Source of the DNA: Streptomyces antimycoticus
GTDB taxonomy: Bacteria > Actinomycetota > Actinomycetes > Streptomycetales > Streptomycetaceae
Assembly (NCBI RefSeq): GCF_005405925.1
Contig: NZ_BJHV01000001.1
Coordinates: 2,480,001 to 2,544,000 of the forward strand
DNA length: 64,000 nt
Direction: 5' to 3'
Positions 47,845-57,721 of this stretch are shown here, piece by piece (positions within the stretch are counted from its first letter, which is position 1; each line of letters starts with the position of its first letter). The position numbers and the translations under genes were made by a program. The notes under the pieces were generated by a model. The model did not search any database and was not told where the DNA came from. It saw nothing but the letters and a program-made list of their open reading frames with translations.

Positions 47845-48783
47845 ATGATCAGGGGTGTGACGCTACGCCTGATGCTCCTCGACACCGCCTCCCTCTACTT
47901 CCGAGCCTATTTCGGAGTGCCGGATTCGGTCCGGGCCCCCGACGGCACGCCGGTGAACGCCGTGCGCGGGCTCCTCGACTTCATCGCCCGGCTCGTCCAG
48001 GACCACCGCCCGGACGACCTGGTGGCCTGCATGGACTTCGACTGGCGCCCGGCCTGGCGGGTCGCGCTGATCCCCACCTACAAGGCCCATCGGGTCGCCG
48101 AGGAGGCCCCGGACGGCGCCGGGGTGGACCAGGAGGAGGTGCCGGACACCCTCTCCCCGCAGGTCCCGGTGATCGACGAGGTGCTCGACGCGATCGGCAT
48201 CGCGCGGGTGGGCGCCGTGGACTACGAGGCCGACGATGTGATCGGCACGCTCACGGGCCGGGCGAGCGGGCCGGTCGACATCGTCACCGGCGACCGCGAT
48301 CTGTTCCAGCTGGTGGACGACGAGCGCGGGGTGCGGGTCCTCTACCCCGTCAAGGGCGTGGGCACCCTGCAGCTGATCGACGAGTCCTACGTACGCGAGA
48401 AGTACGGGGTCGACGGCCGGGGGTACGCGGATCTGGCGCTGCTGCGCGGCGACCCCAGCGACGGGCTGCCGGGGGTGCCCGGCGTCGGCGAGAAGACCGC
48501 CGCCAAACTGCTGGCCGCCTACGGCGACCTGGCCGGGATCATGGCCGCCGTCGACGACCCCGCCGCCAAGCTGACCCCCACCCAGCGCAAGCGGCTGGTC
48601 GAGGCGCGGCCGTATGTCGAGGTCGCCCCGAAGGTGGTGCGGGTCGCCTCGGATGTGGCGCTGCCGGCCTTCGACCCGGCGCTGCCGCGGTCACCGCGCG
48701 ACCCCGGCGCCGTGGAGGCGCTGGCTGAACGGTGGGGATTGGGCGGATCTTTGCGCAGATTGCTGTCCACTCTCGAGGGGTGA
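47845..48783 (+). CDS. 5'-3' exonuclease (FEN-like domain protein)
   Basis: A 312-residue protein like the 5' nuclease domain of DNA polymerase I. Metal-binding acids are in LMLLDTASLYFRAYFG, VACMDFDWRPAWR, EADDVIGTL and VTGDRDLFQLVDD. The helix-hairpin-helix is GLPGVPGVGEKTAAKLLAAYG. It would remove 5' flaps or primers in replication and repair. The ATG at 47845 was chosen; a GTG at 47857 is an alternative. It is divergent from proV. Confidence 0.85.
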   Translation: MIRGVTLRLMLLDTASLYFRAYFGVPDSVRAPDGTPVNAVRGLLDFIARLVQDHRPDDLVACMDFDWRPAWRVALIPTYKAHRVAEEAPDGAGVDQEEVPDTLSPQVPVIDEVLDAIGIARVGAVDYEADDVIGTLTGRASGPVDIVTGDRDLFQLVDDERGVRVLYPVKGVGTLQLIDESYVREKYGVDGRGYADLALLRGDPSDGLPGVPGVGEKTAAKLLAAYGDLAGIMAAVDDPAAKLTPTQRKRLVEARPYVEVAPKVVRVASDVALPAFDPALPRSPRDPGAVEALAERWGLGGSLRRLLSTLEG

Positions 48784-48787
48784 GCTG

Positions 48788-48808
48788 TTAGGTTAGGTAT
48801 ACCTAACT
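48788..48808. promoter_or_regulatory. DmdR1/IdeR-type iron box
   Basis: ttaggttaggtatacctaac is very close to the actinobacterial iron-box consensus (TTAGGTTAGGCTAACCTAA) and lies 22 bases upstream of the start of the siderophore-interacting protein gene. Under iron sufficiency DmdR1/IdeR with Fe2+ should bind and repress. Confidence 0.85.
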
Positions 48809-48829
48809 CTAGTTGATCAGGGAGGTGCC

Positions 48830-49711
48830 ATGGCGGACCGTCCGGCCCGTAAGACGCGCACGCCGCATCGCGCACAGGTGGTGCGCGCCGACCGGCTGAC
48901 CCCACACATGGTGCGGGTCGTCCTGGGCGGCGACGGCCTCGCCGACTTCCACGCGGGCGAGTGGACCGATCACTACATCAAGCTGCTCTTCCCGACCGGG
49001 GGCGCCACCTACCCCGAGCCGTTCGACCTGGAGCGGATCCGCGCCGAGTTCCCGCGCGAGCAGTGGCCGGTCACGCGGACGTACACGGTCCGGGCCTGGG
49101 ATCCGGCGGCCCGCGAGCTGACGGTGGACTTCGTGACCCATGGCGACGAGGGGCTGGCCGGGCCATGGGCCTCGCAGGTCCAGCCGGGCGAGGAGATCCA
49201 CTTCATGGGGCCGGGTGGCGCCTATGCCCCGGGCGCCGAGGCCGACTGGCATCTGCTCGCGGGGGACGAGAGCGCGCTGCCCGCGATCGCCGCCGCGCTG
49301 GAGCGGCTCACCGACAGCCGGGCGGGCGGCGCGGCCGCGGTGCCGGTGCACGCGTTCATCGAGGTGGCGGACGAGGCGGAGGAGCTCAAGCTCACCGTGC
49401 CCGAGGGGGCCCGGGTGAGCTGGCTGCACCGGGGCGCCGCACCGGTCGGCGAGGCGCTGGTGGCGGCCGTCCGGGAGCTGGAGTTCCCGCCCGGGCAGGT
49501 GCACGCCTTCGTCCACGGCGAGGCGGGCTTCGTGAAGGAGATCCGCCGCCATCTGCGCCTCGAGCACCAGATCCCGCGCGAATGGCTGTCCATCTCCGGT
49601 TACTGGCGGCGCGGCCATGACGAGGACGGCTGGCAGGCGTCGAAGCGCGAGTGGAACCAGCAGGTCGAAGCGGAGCAGGAGAAGTCGGGGCCCGAGGAGG
49701 CCGCGGCGTAG
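48830..49711 (+). CDS. Siderophore-interacting protein (ferric-siderophore reductase)
   Basis: A 293-residue FAD-binding protein of the ViuB/SIP type that reduces Fe3+ in imported siderophores in the cytoplasm. The FAD region is REQWPVTRTYTVRAWDP (RxYT motif), then FVTHGDEGLAGPWASQVQPG with MGPGG, and the NAD(P)H-binding C-terminal half has LLAGDESALPAIAAALERL and VHAFVHGEAGFVKEIRRHL. The ribosome-binding site ggaggt precedes the ATG at 48830. The iron box directly upstream supports iron regulation. A terminator follows. Confidence 0.9.
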   Translation: MADRPARKTRTPHRAQVVRADRLTPHMVRVVLGGDGLADFHAGEWTDHYIKLLFPTGGATYPEPFDLERIRAEFPREQWPVTRTYTVRAWDPAARELTVDFVTHGDEGLAGPWASQVQPGEEIHFMGPGGAYAPGAEADWHLLAGDESALPAIAAALERLTDSRAGGAAAVPVHAFIEVADEAEELKLTVPEGARVSWLHRGAAPVGEALVAAVRELEFPPGQVHAFVHGEAGFVKEIRRHLRLEHQIPREWLSISGYWRRGHDEDGWQASKREWNQQVEAEQEKSGPEEAAA

Positions 49712-49735
49712 CGGACGCGACGCGTACGACCATCA

Positions 49736-49765
49736 GGCCCCGGCCGGGAGCATCCGGCCGGGGCC
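49736..49765 (+). terminator. Terminator after the siderophore-interacting protein gene
   Basis: ggccccggccgg (49736-49747) pairs with ccggccggggcc (49754-49765) across a 6-nt loop, a perfect 12-bp stem followed by gttgtgtg. Confidence 0.7.
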
Positions 49766-50221
49766 GTTGTGTGTTCCGGCCTCAGCCGGCACGGGGAAGT
49801 ACCGGCGTCGATCCGGCGGCGGAGAGCGCACTCCGGCTCACAGGAGATGACGGAGAAGCCTTGACATATGGTCATATGAGCTCCGCACACGCCTCTTTCG
49901 CACCTTCCGCATCTATCGCTCTTTTGGTTCACTCACATCGAGCGAGAGTTCCGGCACCGCAGTAGATCTCGGCGCCGACCAGTTCTCGGCACGGCTCGCC
50001 CTACTGCGGCCGGCATCCAGGCACGAGTCACTCTCAAGTCGCCATCACCGGTCATGCCGTCTCCGCCGAAGGCCGTGGCGTCCCGGGCCCGTGGGGTCCA
50101 TCTCCCTCCCACCCCTCTGCACAGCGGAACCCGGTGCGGTCAACAGTCGCGTTGCCCATCCCTCCCGCTCCCGGCACACCACCCACACACCAGAGCAAGA
50201 CGATCAAAGAGGAGAAAACTC
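49766..50221. other. Gene-free leader region of the IPT genes
   Basis: About 450 bases without a supported gene. A promoter-like stretch ccttgacatatggtcatatgag (49858-49880, with a doubled CATATG) has a possible -35 TTGACA. The region ends in the ribosome-binding site gaggag upstream of the ATG at 50222. Confidence 0.45.
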
Positions 50222-51004
50222 ATGCCCATCACCTCTCTCACCCCCAGCCAGGGCACGGTCGGCACTACCGTCAGCATCAACGGCACGTCACTGGGCACCA
50301 CCGTCTCGGTGAACTTCGGCGGCGCCGTCGTCAGCCCGGCGTCGGTCTCCGCCACCCTGGTCACCTTCGTGGTTCCTTCCAGCGCACCGTGCTCGGGTCA
50401 GGTCTCGGTCAGCACCAACCTGTCGAACGGGACCAGGACGAACGCGGTGCCGTTCTTCGTCATCGTGAGGCCGACGACCACGGGGCTGAGCGAGCAATGC
50501 CTGCCCGCCGCCGGTGGTGCCGTCACGGTCTTCGGCACCGGCTTCGCATCCGGGGGCACCGTCAACGTGGGCGCCCTCACCCCAGTCGCGTTCGCCGCCG
50601 GCGGCAGCAACACCCAGGTCACCGTCACTGCTCCGGCCCACACCCCGGCCGGCTGCTTCGACACCCAGCAGGTCACGGTCACCACGGCCGGCGGCACGGG
50701 CACCGCGGGCACCGCCCTGATCGACTACTACAACGCGCCGGATCTGACCGCCGCCACACTGGCCCCTGCCACGGGCCCGGCGGGGACCGAGACCACCATC
50801 TCCGACGCCACCTGCCTCATCGGCGTCACCGACGTCACGTTCACCGACTCGGCAGCCACCGTCTTCGCGGGCCTGCCCTTCACGCCCATCGACGACACCT
50901 CCCTCGTCACCGCGGTGCCCGCCGCGGCGGCCGCGGGCGCCGGAGCCTTCACGGTCACCACATGTGGTGGCACATCCGGCCCCGCTGCCTTCACGGTCAC
51001 CTGA
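50222..51004 (+). CDS. IPT/TIG-domain protein
   Basis: 260 residues from the ATG at 50222. It is composed of about three immunoglobulin-like IPT/TIG domains: MPITSLTPSQGTVGTTVSIN, then GGAVTVFGTGFASGGTVNVG, then ATLAPATGPAGTETTISD. It is very rich in Thr, Ala, Gly and Val and has no signal peptide or membrane anchor. The family mediates surface contacts or forms structural arrays; in Streptomyces the role of such signal-less IPT proteins is unknown. It precedes a larger IPT gene in the same direction. Confidence 0.7.
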   Translation: MPITSLTPSQGTVGTTVSINGTSLGTTVSVNFGGAVVSPASVSATLVTFVVPSSAPCSGQVSVSTNLSNGTRTNAVPFFVIVRPTTTGLSEQCLPAAGGAVTVFGTGFASGGTVNVGALTPVAFAAGGSNTQVTVTAPAHTPAGCFDTQQVTVTTAGGTGTAGTALIDYYNAPDLTAATLAPATGPAGTETTISDATCLIGVTDVTFTDSAATVFAGLPFTPIDDTSLVTAVPAAAAAGAGAFTVTTCGGTSGPAAFTVT

Positions 51005-51161
51005 TCCACCGACCGTGGCCGGGTGGGAACGCCCCCCCGCACGGTCCCCGCTCGGGTCAACGCCGCATGGCACACGCTGAGCGCCGATCCCCCGCGCCCT
51101 GGCCGACAGCCGCCGGTCAGGGCGCGGTCGTCCTCATGGCACAAGAAGGAGAACGAGCATC

Positions 51162-52672
51162 ATGGCTCCCGTAGTGACCAGCGTGACTCCCTCTCAGGGC
51201 AATCCATCGGGGGAACCCCCGTCACGATCAACGGTTCCGGATTCACCGGCGCCACCGTGGTCAGGTTCGGCTCCAACCTGGCCACCAATGTGGTCGTCGT
51301 GAGCAGTACGCAGATCACTGCCAGAACCCCGGCGGGAAGCGGCACGGTGAAGGTGACCGTCACGGGACCGACGGGGACCAGTACCCAGAACGTGTTCTTC
51401 ACCTATACGACGGTCGCGGCTCCAGTGCTCACCTCGCTCAGTCCGGCCTCGGGGCCGACCTCCGGCGGCAACACCATCACCATCACCGGCACGAACCTCA
51501 CCGGCGCCACCCAAGTCCTCTTCGGCGCCACCCCCGCCACCATCCTCACCAACACCCCCACCCAAATCACCGCCACCGCCCCCGCAGGCACCGGCACCAC
51601 CAACGTCACCGTCACCACCCCAAACGGCACCAGCAACCCCCTCCCCTACACCTACACCCCCACCCCCGCACCCACCATCACCACCCTCAACCCCACCTCA
51701 GGACCCACCTCCGGCGGCAACACCATCACCATCAACGGCACGAACCTCACCGGCGCCACCCAAGTCCTCTTCGGCGCCACCCCCGCCACCATCCTCACCA
51801 ACACCCCCACCCAAATCACCGCCACCGCCCCCGCAGGCACCGGCACCACCAACGTCACCGTCACCACCCCAAACGGCACCAGCAACCCCCTCCCCTACAC
51901 CTACACCCCCACCCCCGCACCCACCATCACCACCCTCAACCCCACCTCAGGACCCACCTCCGGCGGCAACACCATCACCATCAACGGGACCGGACTCTCG
52001 GGTGCCATCCAGGTGCTCTTCGGCGCCACCCCCGCCACCATCCTCACCAACACCCCCACCCAGATCACCGCCACCGCGCCGGCGGGGCCGGCGTCCGTGG
52101 TGAACGTGACCGTCACCACGGCGGGGGGCACCAGCAATCCGCTGCCGTATGTCTATGTCGCCGCCCCGGTCGTCATCGGTGTGAGCCCACAGTTCGGTTC
52201 GGACGCCGGCGGTAACACCGTCACCATCATCGGCAGCAACCTGGCCCTGGCCAGCGCTGTCCACTTCGGCCCCAACCTCGCCACCGGCCTCACGGTGATC
52301 TCCGACAATCAGCTGACGGTGACCGCTCCCCCCGGAACCGGCACGGTCGTGGTCACCGTGACCACACCGGGCGGCACCAGCACGTTGGGCCCCGGGAGCC
52401 CGTACTACACGTACCTCGGCGCTCCGGTCATCACGTCGCTCGTCCCCAACCAGGGCTCGGAGTTGGGCGGTGACTCCGTCACGATCAACGGCTCCAACCT
52501 CACGTACACCGACTCCGTGACCTTCGGCGGAACCCCGGCCTCCTTCAGCGTGCTCTCGGACGCCCTGGTCGTGGCGACGACGCCGGCCCACGCGGCCGGA
52601 ACGGTCAATGTCCAGCTCCACACCCCCGCGGGCAACAGCAACACCCTCCCCTTCACCTACGATCCGGCCTGA
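51162..52672 (+). pseudogene. Multi-repeat IPT/TIG protein with a one-base frameshift near its start
   Basis: About 500 residues of six or so IPT/TIG domains. The ATG at 51162 (MAPVVTSVTPSQGNPSG) is the natural start, but after 17 codons the frame breaks. Adding one G to the five-G run at 51209-51213 joins it to GGTPVTINGSGFTGATVVRF and the remaining frame to 52672. In the middle, repeat units are almost identical in DNA. A lost G in a G-run may be phase variation or, more likely, sequence error. Like its neighbour it lacks a signal peptide. Confidence 0.7.
51461..52090 (+). repeat. Tandem 249-bp repeat inside the IPT gene
   Basis: Units start at 51461, 51710 and 51959, each 249 bases (83 codons). 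The first two are nearly identical base for base; the third shares identical blocks at its start and middle, then diverges. Silent differences are almost absent, so duplication or gene conversion is recent. Repeat bases are almost only C in third codon positions. Confidence 0.85.
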
Positions 52673-52695
52673 GCCCGCCGAAGTGAGTGACCGGC

Positions 52696-55517
52696 TCAGC
52701 CGACCGAGGAGTACGCCACGACCCCGCGCAGCAGCCCGTCGACCGCGCGGCGGGCACTGCGCGCCACCGAGCCCTCCGGGGCCGCCGCGGCGATCTGGCC
52801 GAGCACATCGATCAGTTGCTTGGTCCAGCGCACGAAGTCACCGGCGGGCATGTCGATTTCCCGGAGCACCTCGTCGAGCCCATGGCCGGACGCCCAGCGG
52901 TAGGCGGCCCAGGCGAAGCCCAGATCCGGCTCGCGCTGACCGACGCCCTCCGCCTGGTTGATCTTGTGCTCCTCCTCGAGGGCGTCCAGCCGCCCCCATA
53001 TGTGGACCATCTCGCCGAGCGCGTCCTTGGCCCGGCCCGGGGGCAGTTTGGGCGGCAGCGCGTCATCGGCCGTCCGCGCCTCGTAGACGAGCGCGGAGGC
53101 GCAGGCCGCGAGCTCGGCGGGGGCAGCCCCTCCCAGACGCCCTCGCGCAGGCATTCGCTGGCCAGCAGGTCCAACTCGCCGTACAGCCGCGCCAGCCGCT
53201 TCCCCACGTCCGTGACCTCGTCGCCGCGCAGATAGCCGAGCTCGCTCAGCAGGGAGCAGATCCGGTCGAAGGTGCGGGCGATGGTGTTCGTACGGCCCTC
53301 GATGCGCCGCTCCAGCTGCCGGGTGTCGCGCAGCAGCCGCTGGTAGCGCTCGCCCCAGCGGGCGTGGTCCTCGCGGTCGCTGCAGCCGTGGCAGGGGTGG
53401 GCGCGGATGGCGGCGCGCAGCCGGGCGATCTCGGTGTCGTCGGCGGCGGCCGAGCGCTCCTTGCGGCGGCGCCCCACATCGTGGTGACCGGCCTTGCTGC
53501 GCAGCGCGGAGGCCAGATCGCGGCGGGACTGGGGGCTGCGCGGATTGAACGACTTGGGGATCCGCATCCGGTCCAGCGGCTCGACCGGGACGGGGAAGTC
53601 GATCGAGGCCAGCCGCTTGACCTGCCGCTCGGCGGTGAGCACCAGGGGCCGCGGCCCGTCGTGGTACTCCATGCCGCGGTGGCCGCCGACCCGCCCGGCG
53701 GGCAGCCCGGGGTCCAGCACCAGCGCGAGCCCGGCGAACTTGCCGGTGGGCACATGGATGACATCGCCCGGGCGGAGCTTCTCCAGAGCGACCGCGGCGG
53801 CCGCGCGCCGCTGGGCCGCGCCCTGCTTGGCCAGCTCGGTCTCGCGGTCCTTGAGCTCACGGCGCAGCCGGGCGTACTCGTCGAAATCGCCGAGATGGCA
53901 GGTCATGGAGGCGCGATAGCCCTCCAACCCCTCCTCGTTGCGCTGCACCTGACGGGAGATGCCGACGACCGCCTTGTCGGCCTGGAACTGCGCGAAGGAG
54001 GTCTCCAGCAGCTCACGCGAGCGATGCCGCCCGAACTGGGAGACGAGGTTGACCGCCATGTTGTACGACGGCTTGAAGGAGGAGCGCAGCGGATACGTCC
54101 GGGTGCCGGCCAGCCCGGCGAGCGCCGCGGGGTCCATGGTGCGCTGCCACAGCACCACCGCATGGCCCTCGACATCGATACCGCGCCGCCCGGCCCGGCC
54201 GGTCAACTGGGTGTACTCACCGGGGGTGATGTCCGCGTGCTGCTCGCCGTTCCACTTGACGAGCTTCTCCAACACCACCGAGCGGGCGGGCATGTTGATG
54301 CCCAGCGCGAGGGTCTCGGTGGCGAAGACGGCCTTGACCAGGCCGCGGACGAAGAGCTCCTCGACAACTTCCTTGAAGGTGGGGAGCATTCCGGCGTGGT
54401 GGGCCGCGATGCCCCGCTCCAGCCCCTCCAGCCATTCGAAGTACCCCAGCACATGGAGGTCTTCGTCGGGGATCCCGGCGGTGCGCTCCTCGACGAGGGC
54501 CCGCACCCGGGCGCGCGCCGCCTCGTCGTTGAGCCGCAGCCCCGCGTGGAGACACTGCTGGACGGCGGCCTGGCAGCCGGCCCGGCTGAAGATGAAGGTG
54601 ATGGCGGGAAGCAGCCCCTCGGAGTCGAGCCGGTCGATCACCTCGGCCCGGCCGGGGGTCCAGATGCGGCTGCGCTGACGGCGCTCGCGCTCCCGGTCGG
54701 CCTCGCGCATATTGCGGCCGCGGCGCTTGTCGCGGCCGAAGGTGGGGCGGCTGCTCTCCATCCGGGCCAGCCGGACGAGGTCGGGGTTGACCTCGCGGCG
54801 CCCGCTCTGGTCGCCGTCCGGGCCGCTCTTCTCCTCGAACAGGTCGTACATCCGGCGCCCGGCCAGCACGTGCTGCCACAGCGGCACGGGGCGGTGCTCG
54901 GAGACGATGACCTCGGTGTCACCGCGGACGGTGTCGAGCCAGTCGCCGAACTCCTCGGCATTGGAAACCGTCGCGGAGAGTGACACCAGCGTCACCGACT
55001 CGGGGAGGTGGATGATGACCTCCTCCCAGACGGCGCCGCGGAACCGGTCGGAGAGATAGTGGACCTCGTCCATCACCACATGGCCGAGGCCGAGCAGCGA
55101 CTGGGAGCCGGCATAGAGCATGTTCCGCAGCACCTCGGTGGTCATCACGACCACCGGGGCATCGGAATTGACGCTGTTGTCCCCGGTGAGAAGGCCGACC
55201 TTGTCGGCGCCGTAGCGCTTCACCAGGTCGGTGTACTTCTGGTTGGACAGCGCCTTGATGGGCGTGGTGTAGAAGCACTTGCGGCCCTGGGTCAGCGCCA
55301 GGTGGACGGCGAACTCGCCCACGATGGTCTTGCCCGAGCCGGTGGGTGCGGCGACCAGCACGCCCTTGCCGGACTCCAGGGCCTTGCACGCCTCGATCTG
55401 GAAGGGATCCAGCTCGAAGTCGTACATCTCGCGGAAGGGGGCCAGCGCGGTGGCCTGCTCGGCGGCCCGGGTGCGGGACGCCGCATAGCGCTCGGCGGGA
55501 GATAGCTCGTCGGTCAT
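52696..55517 (-). pseudogene. Ski2/Mtr4-like DEAD/H RNA helicase, frameshifted near the C-terminus
   Basis: A superfamily 2 RNA helicase of about 940 residues. Motif I is APTGSGKT, motif II DEVH, motif III SLSATVSNAEEF, motif VI QLTGRAGRRGID, then an Mtr4-type C-terminal domain (VIHVPTGKFAGLALVLDPG). The start is the ATG at 55517 (MTDELSPAERY). Near 53123-53126 the frame is lost after REGVWEGL; one added base restores APAELAACASALVYEART and the end YSSVG at 52696. It is located beside tatC, as in Streptomyces genomes generally. The lesion is one base in a G/C run of a conserved gene, so it may be artefact. Confidence 0.85.
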
Positions 55518-55644
55518 CGTATCTACGAGCCTACCGGCCACCTCCGACAGCGCACGCGATCTTTATCGGGGCTTTGTTCGGTCCGCCGGGCCGGGCGGGG
55601 CCGTGGGCGGCTGCCCCGCCCCCGTCGGGAGCGGTTACGGACGG

Positions 55645-56607
55645 CTAGGTGACGTCGTCGTAGCCGTTGCGCCGGGGGGTGCCGGAGTCGTCCCCGTCGG
55701 TGAGCTCCGGCCTGGCGCTGGGCGCGGCGACGGCCTCGGGGGTGAGATCCAGCGCGGACGCCTCGTCGTCGCTCAGGCCGAAGTCCGGGTCGGCGGCCCG
55801 GCGGCGCGCCCTGCGCCGGTCGTTGGCCAGGGAGACGCCGACGGCGCCGAAGTAGAGCACGACGACCGGCCCGGCCAGGGCGAACATGCCGATCGGGTCG
55901 GTGCTGGGGGTGGCGATGGCGCCGAAGACCGTGATGCCCATGATCATGGCGCGCCACCAGCCGAGCATCCGGCGTCCGGTGAGGACTCCGGTGAAGTTCA
56001 GCAGGATCAGCAGCAGCGGAAGCTCGAAGGCGAGCCCGAAGACGACGATCATCCGGGCGAGCAGATCGAGGAAGTCGTCCAGTGGGAGGAGGTTGTTGGC
56101 CCCCTCCGGGGTGAAGCCGATGAGGACCTTGGCGCTGGTCGGAAGGATCAGGTACGCGAAGTACGCGCCGGCGACGAAGAGCGGTACGCCGAGCCCGACG
56201 AAGAACAGGCCGTACTTCTTCTCGTTGCGGTGCAGCCCGGGTGCGAGGAAGGCCCAGAGCTGGTAGAGCCAGATCGGGGTGGCGACCACCAGCCCGGTCG
56301 TGAAGGAGACCTTCAGCATGATCGTGAACGGCGACAGCAGACCGTTCACGGTGAAGTAGGCGCAGTCGTGCCCCTTGCTCCCCTTGCCCGAGAGATCGGA
56401 CAGCGAGACCCCGTCACAGCCGACGGCGTCCAGCACCGGCTGCATCAGGAATTTGGCGATGTCCATGTAGAAGAACATCGCGACGATCGTGACCACGCAG
56501 ATCGCCAGGACCGACTTGAGCAACCGGTTGCGCAGCTCACGCAGGTGCTCGGCCAGGGGCATCCGCCCCTCAGGGTCCTTCTCCTTCTTGCGGGCAGACT
56601 TGAGCAA
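55645..56607 (-). CDS. tatC: Sec-independent protein translocase TatC
   Basis: A 320-residue membrane protein with six hydrophobic segments. It recognises twin-arginine signal peptides. The N-terminal cytoplasmic motif is GRMPLAEHLRELRNRLLKSV. The family-defining FXXAP-like loop and the acidic residue after the second span appear as QLWAFLAPGLHRNEKKYG. The C-terminal tail beyond residue about 270 is an Arg/Asp-rich extension typical of actinobacteria. It follows tatA with a 63-base gap on the minus strand. Confidence 0.92.
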   Translation of the reverse strand: MLKSARKKEKDPEGRMPLAEHLRELRNRLLKSVLAICVVTIVAMFFYMDIAKFLMQPVLDAVGCDGVSLSDLSGKGSKGHDCAYFTVNGLLSPFTIMLKVSFTTGLVVATPIWLYQLWAFLAPGLHRNEKKYGLFFVGLGVPLFVAGAYFAYLILPTSAKVLIGFTPEGANNLLPLDDFLDLLARMIVVFGLAFELPLLLILLNFTGVLTGRRMLGWWRAMIMGITVFGAIATPSTDPIGMFALAGPVVVLYFGAVGVSLANDRRRARRRAADPDFGLSDDEASALDLTPEAVAAPSARPELTDGDDSGTPRRNGYDDVT

Positions 56608-56670
56608 CCCACGTCCTCATCTCGTGCGTCCGGTGGCGGCCTTCCACTGCCGCCTTCAAGTGGCCCTGGG

Positions 56671-56958
56671 TCAGCGCTTGGTGGTGTCGCTCGGCTCCGA
56701 CACCGGGCGCGAGCTGGTCACGTCACCGGGCGCGGCCTGGATCGTACGGTGGGACTCGTCCTGGCCGGGCTGGGGCGGGTCGGTCGGCGCGGTCTGCTGC
56801 TGACCATCCGACTTCATGGCCTTCGCCTCGCTCTTGAGGATCCGGGCCGACTTGCCCAGCGAGCGGGCCATGTCCGGAAGCTTCTTGGCACCGAACAGCA
56901 GCAGCACGACGACAAGGATGAGGAGAATCTCGGGAACGCCGATCTTTCCGAACAGCAT
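56671..56958 (-). CDS. tatA: Sec-independent translocase TatA
   Basis: 95 residues from the ATG at 56958 (MLFGKIGVPEILLILVVVLL). One N-terminal membrane span is followed by the FGAKKLPDMARSLGKSARIL amphipathic helix, then a Gln/Pro-rich polar tail, the TatA pattern. It forms the size-variable pore of the Tat system with TatC. The longer open frame upstream is not family-like. Confidence 0.92.
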   Translation of the reverse strand: MLFGKIGVPEILLILVVVLLLFGAKKLPDMARSLGKSARILKSEAKAMKSDGQQQTAPTDPPQPGQDESHRTIQAAPGDVTSSRPVSEPSDTTKR

Positions 56959-57204
56959 AAGCGTCTTCCTTCTCACCGAGGCGGCTGGGGGTGGGGCTGC
57001 CCGACCGGTCGGACAGGTGTCCGGCAGCCGTGCTGTCAGCGATCGTAGCGCGCGGGGGTAAACCGGAAGCAATCCCCGTGCGGACTCCGGGTTGCGACCC
57101 TCCGCCTCGCTACCAGGGCCGCGAAATCTCAGCGTACCCCGCTTGGCTGTGGCACAGCAGAGCGCCCATCGGCCGCGGCCCCCACTCCTGGCACCCGGCG
57201 GGCG

Positions 57205-57271
57205 CTCACTCCCGGCACAGAGCGGCTCTCACTCGCGACGCAGAGCGGCGCTCACTCGCGACGCAGAGCGT
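57205..57271. repeat. Three tandem 21-23-bp repeats at a gene 3' end
   Basis: ctcactcccggcacagagcgg, ctcactcgcgacgcagagcgg and ctcactcgcgacgcagagcg follow one another. On the minus strand the last overlaps the final codons and stop of the small membrane protein at 57252, so the gene's 3' end appears to have been duplicated downstream. Confidence 0.6.
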
Positions 57272-57455
57272 CCACCGTTGACCCCAGCGGAGCCGAGGCC
57301 CGCTCCAGGTCCTCGGCGGCCCGGGTGATCCGCTGCGAGCTGTCCGACACTTGCCGGGCCAGCCTGCGGACCTCCGCGTAGACCCGCACCGAGAGCACGG
57401 CGAGTACGGCGACTCCACAGAAGGCGAGGGCGAGGGCGAGCATCGGCCAGAGCAT
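57252..57455 (-). CDS. Small membrane-anchored coiled-coil protein
   Basis: 67 residues from the ATG at 57455 (MLWPMLALALAFCGVAVLAV). One N-terminal membrane span is followed by a helical coiled-coil-like segment (VRRLARQVSDSSQRITRAAE). It sits between tatA and the zinc-ribbon protein in the tatA-paf region. Conserved small proteins at this position are known in Streptomyces, but the function is unknown. Confidence 0.6.
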   Translation of the reverse strand: MLWPMLALALAFCGVAVLAVLSVRVYAEVRRLARQVSDSSQRITRAAEDLERASAPLGSTVDALRRE

Positions 57456-57465
57456 GCGCCAGAGC

Positions 57466-57708
57466 CTAGACGGTGGAGTGCAGCCGCAGCGTACGCACCC
57501 CGCCACCGGTGAGCAGCTCCACGATCCGCTCCCCCGCCGGTTTGCGCACCATGGTTCCGCAGTCGGGGCAGGTGAAGGAGTAGAAAGTGGTGCGGTCGCT
57601 GGCCCCGATCGCCAGCCGCAGCGCGCCCGCGGCCAGCTCGAACCGGCCCCGGCACTCCGGACAGGCTGCCTTGAAGACAACCGAAGCGGCACTCCCCCGT
57701 GCGGTCAC
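57466..57708 (-). CDS. Small zinc-ribbon protein
   Basis: 80 residues from a GTG at 57708. Two CxxC pairs, CPECRG and CPDCGT, about 28 residues apart, form a probable zinc ribbon. The remainder is short and basic-hydrophobic. It lies directly downstream of pafC (13-base gap) and 10 bases upstream of the small membrane protein, so all appear co-transcribed. No specific family is known to me. Confidence 0.6.
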   Translation of the reverse strand: MTARGSAASVVFKAACPECRGRFELAAGALRLAIGASDRTTFYSFTCPDCGTMVRKPAGERIVELLTGGGVRTLRLHSTV

Positions 57709-57721
57709 TGTGTGCGTCCCT

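Noticed and set aside
49858..49880. Doubled CATATG as an operator
   Set aside because: Short self-complementary hexamers occur by chance; there is no neighbouring regulator or known consensus to support it.
51461..52090. CRISPR-like array
   Set aside because: Units are 249 bp, contiguous and in a coding frame; there are no short repeats with unique spacers. No CRISPR array was seen anywhere in the window.
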